Below are positions 9,671 to 17,733 of a stretch of DNA of 64,000 nucleotides, piece by piece; positions within the stretch are counted from its first letter, which is position 1, and each line of letters starts with the position of its first letter. The position numbers and the translations under genes were made by a program. The notes below the pieces were generated by a model. It was not told the origin of the DNA and did no database searches. It was given only the letters and a program-made list of their open reading frames with translations. Source of the DNA: Protaetiibacter mangrovi (GTDB lineage Bacteria > Actinomycetota > Actinomycetes > Actinomycetales > Microbacteriaceae); contig NZ_JANTHX010000007.1 in assembly GCF_024752305.1 (NCBI RefSeq), positions 123,963 to 187,962 of the forward strand. Direction: 5' to 3'.

Positions 9671-10917
9671 TGGACTTCGCCCCCAGCCCCCGGGCCGTCG
9701 ACTACACCGCGCGCATGCGCGCCTTCCTCGACGAGGTGGTGATCCCCGCCGAACCGGCGCTCGACGAGCAGCTCGAGGCGACCCCCGGGGTGTGGAGCTT
9801 CCGGCCCGTCGTCGGCGAGCTGCGCGCCGAAGCGCGGGCCCGCGGCCTCTGGAACCTCTTCCTGCCTGGGCACGACGGCGGACTGTCGAACCTCGACTAC
9901 GCGCCGATCGCCGAACTCTCCGGATGGAGTCCGCGGCTCGCGCCCGTCGCCATGAACTGCGCCGCCCCCGACACCGGCAACATGGAACTCCTCCACGCCT
10001 TCGGCACCCCCGAGCAGCGCGAACGCTGGCTCGACCCGCTCCTCGACGCGCGGATCCGCTCGGCGTTCTGCATGACCGAACCCGACGTCGCCTCCTCCGA
10101 CGCCACCAACATCGCCACCCGCATCGAGCGCGACGGCGACGAACTCGTCATCACCGGGCGCAAGTGGTGGTCGACAGGCGCCATGAATCCCGCAGCCGAG
10201 CTGCTGATCGTCATGGGCGTCACCGACCCGGATGCGGAGCCGCACCGCCGCCAGTCGATGGTGCTCGTGCCGCGCGACGCCCCCGGGGTCGAGATCGCGC
10301 GCCCCCTGACCGTGTTCGGCTACGACGACCGCGACCACGGTGGACACGCCGAGATCGTGTTCGACGCCGTCCGCGTGCCCGTGGCGAACCTGCTCGGCGG
10401 CGCCGGCGAGGGATTCGCGATCGCGCAGGCTCGACTCGGACCCGGTCGCATCCACCACTGCATGCGCGCCCTCGGGATGGCCGAGCGCGCCCTCTCGCTC
10501 GCCGGCACCCGCGCCCACGAGCGCGTCGCATTCGGCCGGCCGCTCGCCGAGCACGGGGTCGTGCGGCACCGCATCGCCGCCGCGCGCACCGAACTCGAAG
10601 CCCTGCGGCTGCTCGTGCTCAAGACCGCATGGCTCATGGACACCGTCGGCAACAGGGCTGCCCGCACCGAGATCCAGGCGATCAAGATCGCCGTGCCGCA
10701 GGCCGTCGGCCGCATCGTCGACGACGTCATCCAGCTCTTCGGCGCGGCGGGAGTCTCCTCCGACTTCCCGCTCGCCGAATTCTCCGCCGGCATCCGCACC
10801 CTGCGCATCGCCGACGGGCCCGACGAGGTGCACCTCGAATCCCTCGGCCGCGCCCTCCTCCGCACCCCCACCACCGCATCCCGCACGACGCCGTCGACGG
10901 AGACGGCCCGACCCTGA
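9670..10917 (+). CDS. Acyl-CoA dehydrogenase of the ACAD10/11 type
   Basis: The protein has 415 residues with FCMTEPDVASSDATN for FAD/substrate contacts and GRKWWSTGAMNP in the middle domain. Near the C-terminus it carries LRIADGPDEVH, with residues 382-386 reading DGPDE, instead of the usual YEGT catalytic-glutamate motif. That ADGPDEVH signature is the hallmark of ACAD10/11 and related bacterial enzymes, which process 4-phosphooxyacyl-CoA rather than simple saturated acyl-CoA. The start ATG overlaps the kinase stop in TGATG, so translation is probably coupled. The last 25 residues are Thr/Pro-rich and look disordered. Function is inferred from the motif plus the kinase neighbour. Confidence 0.88.
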   Translation: MDFAPSPRAVDYTARMRAFLDEVVIPAEPALDEQLEATPGVWSFRPVVGELRAEARARGLWNLFLPGHDGGLSNLDYAPIAELSGWSPRLAPVAMNCAAPDTGNMELLHAFGTPEQRERWLDPLLDARIRSAFCMTEPDVASSDATNIATRIERDGDELVITGRKWWSTGAMNPAAELLIVMGVTDPDAEPHRRQSMVLVPRDAPGVEIARPLTVFGYDDRDHGGHAEIVFDAVRVPVANLLGGAGEGFAIAQARLGPGRIHHCMRALGMAERALSLAGTRAHERVAFGRPLAEHGVVRHRIAAARTELEALRLLVLKTAWLMDTVGNRAARTEIQAIKIAVPQAVGRIVDDVIQLFGAAGVSSDFPLAEFSAGIRTLRIADGPDEVHLESLGRALLRTPTTASRTTPSTETARP

Positions 10918-10927
10918 GAGGTTCGCC

Positions 10928-12514
10928 ATGACCGCACCCGACCGCCTCTACGACGGCCCCGGCTTCGCGACGATGTCGATCGCCGCGATCCTCGCCGAGA
11001 CGGCCCACCGTCAACCCGAACGCCCCGCGCTGCACTTCATGGGCCACACCATCCCGTACGGCGCACTCTGGGACCAGGCGCGCGCCTACGCGGGGGCGCT
11101 CCGCGACCGGGGCATCGGACCCGGCGACCGAGTCGCCGTCGTCATCCCCAACGTGCCCGACTTCGTGCGCGTCTACTACGCCGTGCTGTCGCTCGGCGCC
11201 GTCGTGGTGCCCGTGCACCTGCTGTTCAAAGCCGACGAGATCGAATTCGTGCTGCGCGACTCCGGCGCGAAGCTCGCCGTCGTCGCAGCCCCGGTCCTCG
11301 AGGAGGCCGCCGTCGCGGCCGCGCGCGCCGGCGTGCCGCTCACCACCGTGCTCCTGCCCGAGGCGATCGCCGCCGAGAAGGGCATCCCGCGCCTCGAAGC
11401 CGAAGCCGCCGCCGCCGACCCGATCGAGCGCTACGCGTCGACGTCGCCCCTCGACCCGGCAACCATCCTCTACACGAGCGGCACCACCGGCACCCCGAAG
11501 GGCGCCATCGGCACCCACCTCAACATGGTCGAGCAGGTGAACGTCGCCCTGCTCGACACCTTCCCCATGACGGCCGACGACGTCGTCTTCGGCGGACTGC
11601 CGCTGTTCCACATCTTCGGGCAGATGGCCGTGCTCAACGTCACCTTCCGACGCGGCGGTTCCATCATCCTGCTGCCCAAGTTCGACGCCGTCGAAGCGCT
11701 CGAGCTGATGGCGAGCTACGGCGCCACCGTGTTCACCGCCGTGCCCACCATGTACATCGGGATGCTGCAGGCGGCCGAGCAGACGGATGCGCGCCCCCCG
11801 CTGAACTTCGCCGTCTCCGGCGGCGCCGCCCTGCCGGTCGCCGTGCTCGAGCGCTTCCAGGAGGTGTTCGGGGCCCCCATCCACGAAGGCTACGGCCTCA
11901 CCGAGACCAGCCCCACCGTCTCCTTCAACTACGTCGGCCGCCCCCCGCGCCCCGGCACCGTCGGCCAACCGAACTGGGGCGTCGACGTCGAGATCGCCGA
12001 CCCCGAGAACGACGACGCCGTTGTGCTGCTGCCGCACGGGGAGCTCGGCGAGATCGTCGTGCGCGGCTACAACCTGTTCGCGGGATACCTCGGCCGCCCC
12101 GAAGCCACCGCCGACACCATGACCGACGGCTGGTTCCGCACCGGCGACCTCGGCACCAAAGACGACGACGACTACATCACCATCGTCGACCGCAAGAAGG
12201 ACATGATCGTCCGCAACGGCTACAACGTGTACCCGAACGAAGTCGAGCAGGTGCTGCTGCGCCACCCCGGCGTCGTCAACGCCGCCGTGTTCGGGGTCGC
12301 CGACGACACCCACGGCCAGGAGATCCACGCCGCCGTCATCCCCCACGACGACACCGTCGACGCCGACGAGCTCATCGCCCACGTACGCGAGCGGATCGCC
12401 GCCTACAAGTTCCCCCGCGTCGTGCACCTCGTCGCCGAACTGCCGCTCGGGCCGTCGGGCAAGGTGCTGAAGCGCGAACTCGTCGCTCAGTATCAGCCTG
12501 CCCACCGGAGCTAG
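10928..12514 (+). CDS. Fatty-acid CoA ligase (class I adenylate-forming)
   Basis: The protein has 528 residues, full length for the FadD-like superfamily. The AMP-binding signature YTSGTTGTPKG lies near residue 185, GYGLTETSP near residue 320, and the C-terminal GPSGKVLKREL carries the catalytic lysine. It should activate a carboxylic acid with ATP and CoA. Directly downstream of the kinase/ACAD10/11 pair (10-nt gap, GAGAGG ribosome site), it would supply the CoA ester that they act on. In Rhodococcus the qsd operon also includes an acyl-CoA ligase. Its chain-length preference cannot be read from sequence. Confidence 0.92.
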   Translation: MTAPDRLYDGPGFATMSIAAILAETAHRQPERPALHFMGHTIPYGALWDQARAYAGALRDRGIGPGDRVAVVIPNVPDFVRVYYAVLSLGAVVVPVHLLFKADEIEFVLRDSGAKLAVVAAPVLEEAAVAAARAGVPLTTVLLPEAIAAEKGIPRLEAEAAAADPIERYASTSPLDPATILYTSGTTGTPKGAIGTHLNMVEQVNVALLDTFPMTADDVVFGGLPLFHIFGQMAVLNVTFRRGGSIILLPKFDAVEALELMASYGATVFTAVPTMYIGMLQAAEQTDARPPLNFAVSGGAALPVAVLERFQEVFGAPIHEGYGLTETSPTVSFNYVGRPPRPGTVGQPNWGVDVEIADPENDDAVVLLPHGELGEIVVRGYNLFAGYLGRPEATADTMTDGWFRTGDLGTKDDDDYITIVDRKKDMIVRNGYNVYPNEVEQVLLRHPGVVNAAVFGVADDTHGQEIHAAVIPHDDTVDADELIAHVRERIAAYKFPRVVHLVAELPLGPSGKVLKRELVAQYQPAHRS

Positions 12515-12520
12515 CGCCTC

Positions 12521-12630
12521 GGAGGGGTGGGAATCCGCTCTTCCGACGCATGCCCCCGCGTGCCGCCGGACGGCGGCGCGCTCCCGCCAGTCCCGATGCC
12601 AGCGTCGGAAGAGCGGATTCCCACCCCTCC
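12521..12630. repeat. Perfect 29-bp inverted repeat with 52-nt loop
   Basis: The left arm (12521-12549, beginning GGAGGGGTGGGAATCC) and right arm (12602-12630, ending GGATTCCCACCCCTCC) are exact reverse complements over 29 bp. The 52-nt loop contains a second small stem, GCCGCC-GGAC-GGCGGC. The element begins 7 nt after the ligase stop. It has no U-run, so it is not a classical intrinsic terminator, though the RNA would fold extremely stably. It may be a small non-autonomous mobile element or a structured 3'-UTR element. Confidence 0.75.
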
Positions 12631-12668
12631 TTCGCTCGCACTCGGTGACTCTGCGCGCGAGGTCGGAG

Positions 12669-12715
12669 GTGGTCGAGGAGCGCGCGGCGCAGCCGCACGC
12701 GTCTCGAGACCACTG
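12669..12715. repeat. Imperfect GTGGTC...GACCAC palindrome (REP-like)
   Basis: GTGGTCGAGGAGCGCG and CGCGTCTCGAGACCAC face each other around a GCGGCGCAGCCGC core, giving a long imperfect hairpin in the non-coding gap 12515-12772. I have seen GTGGTCTCGAGAC / CCTCGACCAC palindromes as frequent intergenic repeats in Microbacteriaceae genomes, so this is probably a copy of such a REP-like family. Copy number cannot be judged from this window. Confidence 0.5.
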
Positions 12716-12729
12716 GCGAGCGCGCGAAC

Positions 12730-12757
12730 GGCCCCGGATGCCGCAGCATCCGGGGCC
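12730..12757. terminator. 12-bp stem, 4-nt loop hairpin between convergent operons
   Basis: GGCCCCGGATGC (12730-12741), loop CGCA, GCATCCGGGGCC (12746-12757). The perfect stem lies between the end of the plus-strand ligase and the end of the minus-strand substrate-binding-protein gene (stop 12773). That is the right place for a bidirectional terminator. Neither side has a strong T-tract, as is common in high-GC actinobacteria. Confidence 0.7.
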
Positions 12758-12772
12758 GTCGGCGGTGGTGGG

Positions 12773-14047
12773 TCAGTTGCTGGGGACACCGCCCGAGAGG
12801 AGCTCGACCGGGGGCTTGTCGTACGCGACGACCTTGTCGCCGTCGCGCACCCAGCGCTCGCCCGTGGAGGCCTGCACGCCGTCGTGGACGACCGTGATGC
12901 CGGCACCGACGTAGCCGTTGTGGTCGGTCTTGCTGAACGCGAGCGGCACGAGGCCCGAACCCTTCAGCTCACCCGACTGCACCGCCGTGATGAGACTCTC
13001 GCGCGTCGGCTGCTTGCCGGCGTGCAGCAGGGCCTCCGCGAACAGGTAGCCCATCGCCATGCCGTAGACGACCGAGCCGTTGAAGGGCGCCCCCTTGTTG
13101 TACTTGTCGTTGATGTCCTGGAACAGCTCGATCCACTTGTTGTCGGACTCGGATGCGTCCGGCAGGTAGTTGTCGCTGATGAAACCCTCGAGCAGCAGCG
13201 GCGCCGCATCGCCGAGGTAGCCCGCGAGCGGGCCGTAGTCGGCGCCCGACGACGACGACACCCACTGCGGGAAGTACGACAGCTGTGCGGCCGTGCCGAT
13301 CGCGAGCGCCGTGAAGCCGGTGATCGTGGCGAGCACGTTCACCTCGCACCCGGCCGCCTGCATGGCGACGATCTGCGCCGACACATCCTGGTTCGACACC
13401 GAGTAGGTCTGCACCTCCGCGAGGCCGTCGGCGCCGAGGATCTTCTCGAGCCCCGACTGGACATCCGTGCCGAACTCGTCGTCCTGGCCCAGCAGGCAGA
13501 CCGTCTTGCCGCCGAACTCGTCCGAGATGTGCTGGCCGAGCACCATGCCCTCGGTCACGTAGTCCGTCTGGAAGCCGAAGGTGTTCGGATACTTCTCCGG
13601 CTGGTTCCAGGCCGCCGACCCCGAGGAGGCGAACAGGTCCGGAACATCGTTGTCGTTCAGGAAGTCGAGCACCGAGCTGTGGGTCGGGGTGCCGAGGCCG
13701 CCCAGGATCGCGAAGACGTCGTCGTCGAGCACCAGCTCGCGGACGACCGTCTGGGTGGTCGCCGGGTTGTACCCGTCGTCCTTCACGATGTAGTCGATCG
13801 TGCGGCCGTTGATGCCGCCCTGGTCGTTGACGTAGTCGAAGTACGCCGCGGTGGCCGCCGAGATCGGCGCGTAGGACGCCGCGGCGGGCCCCGTGAGGGG
13901 CTGGTGGGTTCCGATCTTCACCGAGGTGTCGGTGAGGCCCGGCTGCTCGGCGGCGCCCGGGGTGCTGCAGGATGACAGCACCAGCGCGCCTGCCAGGGCA
14001 AGCGCGATCGCGGACACCGTCGTCGCACGTGCGTGCGGTTGCGTCAT
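12773..14047 (-). CDS. ABC transporter substrate-binding lipoprotein, Liv (branched-chain amino acid) type
   Basis: The protein has 424 residues. It starts with a lipoprotein signal peptide whose lipobox is VLSSC, with lipidated Cys near residue 27. It continues with the periplasmic-binding fold typical of LivJ/AmiC-like receptors (VKIGTHQPLTGPAAA, NDQGGINGR). It would be anchored outside the membrane and deliver a ligand to the LivHM permeases encoded upstream. Relatives in catabolic clusters bind aromatic acids, fatty-acid-like or steroid-derived acids rather than amino acids. Because the importer sits inside the acyl-CoA catabolic island, I infer that it brings in the pathway substrate. 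It is the last gene of the importer operon, 39 nt after livM. Confidence 0.88.
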   Translation of the reverse strand: MTQPHARATTVSAIALALAGALVLSSCSTPGAAEQPGLTDTSVKIGTHQPLTGPAAASYAPISAATAAYFDYVNDQGGINGRTIDYIVKDDGYNPATTQTVVRELVLDDDVFAILGGLGTPTHSSVLDFLNDNDVPDLFASSGSAAWNQPEKYPNTFGFQTDYVTEGMVLGQHISDEFGGKTVCLLGQDDEFGTDVQSGLEKILGADGLAEVQTYSVSNQDVSAQIVAMQAAGCEVNVLATITGFTALAIGTAAQLSYFPQWVSSSSGADYGPLAGYLGDAAPLLLEGFISDNYLPDASESDNKWIELFQDINDKYNKGAPFNGSVVYGMAMGYLFAEALLHAGKQPTRESLITAVQSGELKGSGLVPLAFSKTDHNGYVGAGITVVHDGVQASTGERWVRDGDKVVAYDKPPVELLSGGVPSN

Positions 14048-14086
14048 CGTGGATCCTTTCGAGAGGGATGGGGTGCGAAGGGTGGT

Positions 14087-15196
14087 TCAGGGGCGACGCC
14101 GCCGCAGGCGCCCGACGAGGGAGCCGACGGCACCGTTGATGCCCCGGGGTGCGACGAGCATGACGACGACGAGGATGACGCCGAACACCACGATCGCCAG
14201 GTTCCCGTCGAGCCGCTGCGACAGCTCCGCGGGAAGCGGGAGGGCCTCCGTGATCGACGAGGTCAGCTCGGGCACCAGCACGAGCACGACCGCGCCCCAG
14301 ACGGCGCCGGCGAGGGTGCCGACGCCGCCGATGACCACGGCGACGAGGAGGAAGAGCGAGAAGCTGAGGGAGTAGGCGCCGGGCGAGGCGGCCTGGGTGA
14401 CGTAGGCGAGCACGCCCCCGCCGAGACCGGCGGTCGCCGCGCTGATGCCGAACATCGTGACGCGCGTGGCACGGGGGTCGATCCCCGACAGGCGCGCGGC
14501 CGACTCGTCGTCGCGCACGGCCTGCATCCGGATCGCGTACGGGCTGCGCACGAGCTGGGCGAGCACCCCGAGCACGAGGGCGGCGGCGCCGAGGCCGACC
14601 CACGCCTGCCACTGCTCGTCGGCGATGAGCTGCGACAGCCACTCCGGGCGGCGTTCGACCGACACGTAGAGGCCCGCGTCGCCGCCGAAGACATCCGACA
14701 TGAGGCTCGTGAGCGCCGGAAGCGCCAGCACGAGCGCGAGCGTGAGACCCGCCAGGTACGGTCCGTGCAGGCGCGCCCCCGCGATTCCGACGACGGCACC
14801 GAGCGCCGCCGCGACGACGATCGCGACGAGGAACGGCGCGTACAGGTGCACGAGCGACGGCACCGATTCGTCGGCGAGAGCGTTCGAGGTGAAGGCGAAC
14901 GCGTACGCCCCCGCCGCCATGAACGCCGCATGGCCGAGCGAGAGCTGGCCGGTGCGGCCGACGAGCAGCGAGAGACCGGCGATCGCGCACAGGTACGCGG
15001 TTCCGACGGCGAGCAGATAGTTGCGGTAGGGGTCGAGCAGGAACGTCGCACCGAGCGCGAGCACCAGCCCCAGCGCGGTCACCCCCCAGCGCTGGAGCGG
15101 AGTCCAGGAGGACGGCGTCAGCAGCCAGTGAGGGCGGCGCGGGCGCACCGGGGCCGGGGCGGCGGATGCGGTGGAGACGTCACGGGTGCCGGTCAT
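14087..15196 (-). CDS. Liv-type ABC transporter permease (LivM-like)
   Basis: This 369-residue polytopic membrane protein begins with a basic Pro/Ala-rich cytosolic tail. About ten hydrophobic segments follow, including the conserved LLVGRTGQLSLGHAAFMAAGAYA motif region of LivM and the cytoplasmic EAA-like loop ESAARLSGIDPRATRVTMFG. It forms the membrane channel together with the LivH-like partner, whose stop overlaps its start by 4 nt. Substrate identity is unknown; the gene context points to the acyl-CoA catabolic island. Confidence 0.9.
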   Translation of the reverse strand: MTGTRDVSTASAAPAPVRPRRPHWLLTPSSWTPLQRWGVTALGLVLALGATFLLDPYRNYLLAVGTAYLCAIAGLSLLVGRTGQLSLGHAAFMAAGAYAFAFTSNALADESVPSLVHLYAPFLVAIVVAAALGAVVGIAGARLHGPYLAGLTLALVLALPALTSLMSDVFGGDAGLYVSVERRPEWLSQLIADEQWQAWVGLGAAALVLGVLAQLVRSPYAIRMQAVRDDESAARLSGIDPRATRVTMFGISAATAGLGGGVLAYVTQAASPGAYSLSFSLFLLVAVVIGGVGTLAGAVWGAVVLVLVPELTSSITEALPLPAELSQRLDGNLAIVVFGVILVVVMLVAPRGINGAVGSLVGRLRRRRP

Positions 15197-16071
15197 GCGA
15201 GACGCGCCTTCCGAAGCGAGAACAGGCCCTGCGGACGCAGCAGGAGCACGAGGACGAGCAGCAGCAGGATCGCGATCGGCCCGACCGTGGCCCCCCAGAG
15301 CGTCGTCACGATCGTCAGCAGCACCCCGACGCCGAGACCGGCGACGACGGCGCCGACGGGCGAGTCGAGCCCGCCAATGATCGCCACGGTGAACGCGTTC
15401 ACGAACAGCAGGTCGCCCGAGTGCGGGTTGAGGCCCAGCTCGGTGGGCACCGCCAGCAGCACGGCGAGACCGCCGACCGCCGACGACAGCATCCAGCCGA
15501 GCGTGCGCATGCGCACGACGCGCACGCCGTTGAGCCGCGCCACCTCCTCGTCGAAGGCGGAGGCCCGCATGGCGAGGCCGAGCGAGGTGCGGGTGAACAG
15601 CAGCCCGATGCCCGCCACGACGACCGCGATCACGACGAAGACGAACAGCGTGTACGGCGACACGATCGCCAGCGAGCCGACCGTGATCGGCTCGCGGCTG
15701 AACGGCACCGAGATCGGCTTGTAGTCGGCACCGAACAGGATGCCGAGCAGACCGGTGAGCACCATCACCACCCCGATCGCGACGATGATGGCGTTGAGCG
15801 GCGACGCGGTCGGCAGGTAGCGCATGAGGCCGCGCTCCACGCCGACGCCGATGCCGGCGCCGGCGAGCAGCACCACGACCACCGCGAGCGGGAACGAACC
15901 CGTGCCGATGAGCACCAGGTAGGCGACGTAGGCGGCGGTGACCGCCATGGCCCCCTGCGCGAAGTTGGCGATGCGGGTGGCGCGCCAGATCAGCACGAGG
16001 GCGAGCGCGAAGAGCGCGAACACCGCGCCGCGCGCGAGGCCGGCGCCGAGGAGCAGCAGGACGGTCGACAT
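15193..16071 (-). CDS. Liv-type ABC transporter permease (LivH-like)
   Basis: The protein has 292 residues with about eight transmembrane segments. It shows typical LivH features, including RATRIANFAQGAMAVTAAYV near the N-terminus and the cytoplasmic loop GLAMRASAFDEEVARLNGVR. It pairs with the LivM-like protein, whose start overlaps its stop by 4 nt, and it follows livF after a 1-nt gap. The tight packing shows one five-gene operon, livG-livF-livH-livM-SBP, on the minus strand. Confidence 0.9.
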   Translation of the reverse strand: MSTVLLLLGAGLARGAVFALFALALVLIWRATRIANFAQGAMAVTAAYVAYLVLIGTGSFPLAVVVVLLAGAGIGVGVERGLMRYLPTASPLNAIIVAIGVVMVLTGLLGILFGADYKPISVPFSREPITVGSLAIVSPYTLFVFVVIAVVVAGIGLLFTRTSLGLAMRASAFDEEVARLNGVRVVRMRTLGWMLSSAVGGLAVLLAVPTELGLNPHSGDLLFVNAFTVAIIGGLDSPVGAVVAGLGVGVLLTIVTTLWGATVGPIAILLLLVLVLLLRPQGLFSLRKARLA

Positions 16072-16072
16072 G

Positions 16073-16804
16073 TCAGAACCCCAGGTAGAGATGGCGCAGC
16101 TGCTCGTCGGCTTCGAGCTCAGCGGCGGGACGGGTGGCGACGACGCGACCGAGGTTCAGCACGACACCGGTGTCGGCGATCGAGAGCGCCGTGCGCACGT
16201 TCTGCTCGACCAGCAGGATGGTGAGGCCGTACTCGGCGCGCAGCCACGCGAGCATCGTCATGATGTCCGAGACGACCTTCGGGGCGAGCCCCAGCGACGG
16301 CTCGTCGAGCAGCATCACGGCGGGATGCGCCACGAACGCCCGCCCGATGGCGAGCATCTGCCGCTCGCCCCCCGAGAGCGTGGAGCCGAGCGCCTTGCGG
16401 CGGGCGGCGAGCGCCGGGAAGAACTCGCACACCTCCGCGATGTCGGTCTCGCGCTCGGCGCGGTCGCCCCGCCAGAGCGCGCCGAGCCGCAGGTTCTCCT
16501 CCACGGTCAGCTCGCCGATCACCTGACGCCGCTCGGGCACGTGCACGATGCCGCGGCGGATGCGCTCCTCGACGGGCACCCCCGCGAGCGAGACGCCGCC
16601 CATCCGGATGTCGCCCGCGCTCGTCGGCAGCAGACCCGAGATGGTGCGCAGCAGCGTCGACTTGCCGGCGCCGTTCGCCCCGACGACCGCGACGATGGAA
16701 CCCTCGGGCACCACGAGGTCGACGCCGTGCAACGCGGGCTCCTGGCCGTAGCCGGCGACCACGCCCTGCAGCGACAGGGCGACGCGCGTCGTGGTGGCCG
16801 TCAT
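16073..16804 (-). CDS. Liv-type ABC transporter ATPase (LivF-like)
   Basis: The 243-residue nucleotide-binding subunit has Walker A GANGAGKST, the signature LSGGERQML and Walker B VMLLDEPSLGLAP. The early Q-loop and the VPERRQVIGELTVEENL segment are LivF-like. It hydrolyses ATP at the inner face of the permease. The ATG at 16804 overlaps the livG stop by 4 nt. A longer open frame upstream is only a shadow of livG. Confidence 0.92.
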   Translation of the reverse strand: MTATTTRVALSLQGVVAGYGQEPALHGVDLVVPEGSIVAVVGANGAGKSTLLRTISGLLPTSAGDIRMGGVSLAGVPVEERIRRGIVHVPERRQVIGELTVEENLRLGALWRGDRAERETDIAEVCEFFPALAARRKALGSTLSGGERQMLAIGRAFVAHPAVMLLDEPSLGLAPKVVSDIMTMLAWLRAEYGLTILLVEQNVRTALSIADTGVVLNLGRVVATRPAAELEADEQLRHLYLGF

Positions 16805-17622
16805 CGCCCCACCCCTTGGATGTCGTCGACGTCGACGTCCTGCCCGAGGTAGGCCTCGGCCACGACCGGGTCGACGCGGATCCGCTCGGGCGTGCCGGCC
16901 GCGATCACCCGTCCGGCGTCGAGCACCACGATGCGGTCGGAGACCGCCATGACCAGGTCGACATGGTGTTCGACGAACAGCACGGAGGTCTCGGCGTTCT
17001 CGCGCACGACGTCGAGGATCAGCTCCCCGAGCTCGTCGATCTCGTCCTCGCCGAGTCCGCCCGCCGGCTCGTCGAGCAGCAGGAGCCGCGGCGACGACAC
17101 GAGGGCGCGGGCCAGCGCGACGCGCTTCTGGAGCGGATACGGCAGGTCGTCGGGCAGGCGGTCGGCGGTGTCGCCGATGCCGAGGCCGTCGAGCGCGCTC
17201 TGGGCGCGCCGGGCGGCGTCCTCGAGGTGACGCGGACCGGCTTTCAGGCCGATCAGTCCGGTGAGCGCACCGGGCGCGAGCGGGGAGAGCCCCGCCATCA
17301 CGTTCTGCCGCACCGTGAGCCCCGAGAAGAGGGCGAGACCCTGGAAGGTGCGCGCGACGCCGGCGGCGGCGAGGCGGTCGGCGCGGGGGCGGGGTTCGCC
17401 GTCGACGAGCACCGTGCCCGATTTCGCCTTCGCGAGACCGCAGATGATGTTGAACATCGTGGTCTTGCCGGCACCGTTCGGCCCGATCAGGCCGACGACC
17501 TCGCCGGGCGCGACGTCGAACGAGACGTCCTCGAGGGCGGTGATCCCGCCGAATCGCGCGGTGACGTCGCGCACGCTGAGGCGTGCTGCGGGTGCGGGTG
17601 CGCCGGTGTCGGCGACGGACAT
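16801..17622 (-). CDS. Liv-type ABC transporter ATPase (LivG-like)
   Basis: The protein has 273 residues with Walker A GPNGAGKTT, Walker B LLLLDEPAGGLGEDE and a C-terminal AAGTPERIRVDP extension. The usual LSGGQ signature is replaced by the PYPLQKRVALARAL region (DLPYPLQKR), a variant common in LivG-like ATPases of actinobacterial catabolic clusters. I choose ATG 17622, which has GGAG about 6 nt upstream; ATG 17634 in frame is an alternative. The gene opens the importer operon. Operator copy B lies about 50 nt upstream, so the importer is probably coregulated with the catabolic enzymes. Confidence 0.88.
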   Translation of the reverse strand: MSVADTGAPAPAARLSVRDVTARFGGITALEDVSFDVAPGEVVGLIGPNGAGKTTMFNIICGLAKAKSGTVLVDGEPRPRADRLAAAGVARTFQGLALFSGLTVRQNVMAGLSPLAPGALTGLIGLKAGPRHLEDAARRAQSALDGLGIGDTADRLPDDLPYPLQKRVALARALVSSPRLLLLDEPAGGLGEDEIDELGELILDVVRENAETSVLFVEHHVDLVMAVSDRIVVLDAGRVIAAGTPERIRVDPVVAEAYLGQDVDVDDIQGVGR

Positions 17623-17674
17623 GAGCCACTCCATCGTGTCGTCGGGTCGTCGTTGCGGGTCACTGTAGCAGACG

Positions 17675-17694
17675 AACCGACCGGGCGGTATGTT
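17675..17694 (+). promoter_or_regulatory. Operator copy B, upstream of the liv-type importer operon
   Basis: AACCGACCGGGCGGTATGTT matches AACCGACCNNNCGGTATGYT. It lies in the 111-bp gap between the SDR gene end (17734) and the LivG-like start (17622). On the minus strand a possible -10, TACAGT (17662-17667), lies just downstream of the site, so the operator would cover the -35 side of the importer promoter. Confidence 0.68.
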
Positions 17695-17733
17695 TTCGCG
17701 ACGACCCATCACGGGACGTCCCGCCCAGGTCGC

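Noticed and set aside
12773..17622. Importer as a true branched-chain amino acid transporter
   Set aside because: The components are Liv-type, but the operator and the neighbours tie it to acyl-CoA catabolism, so I keep only 'Liv-type' without a substrate.
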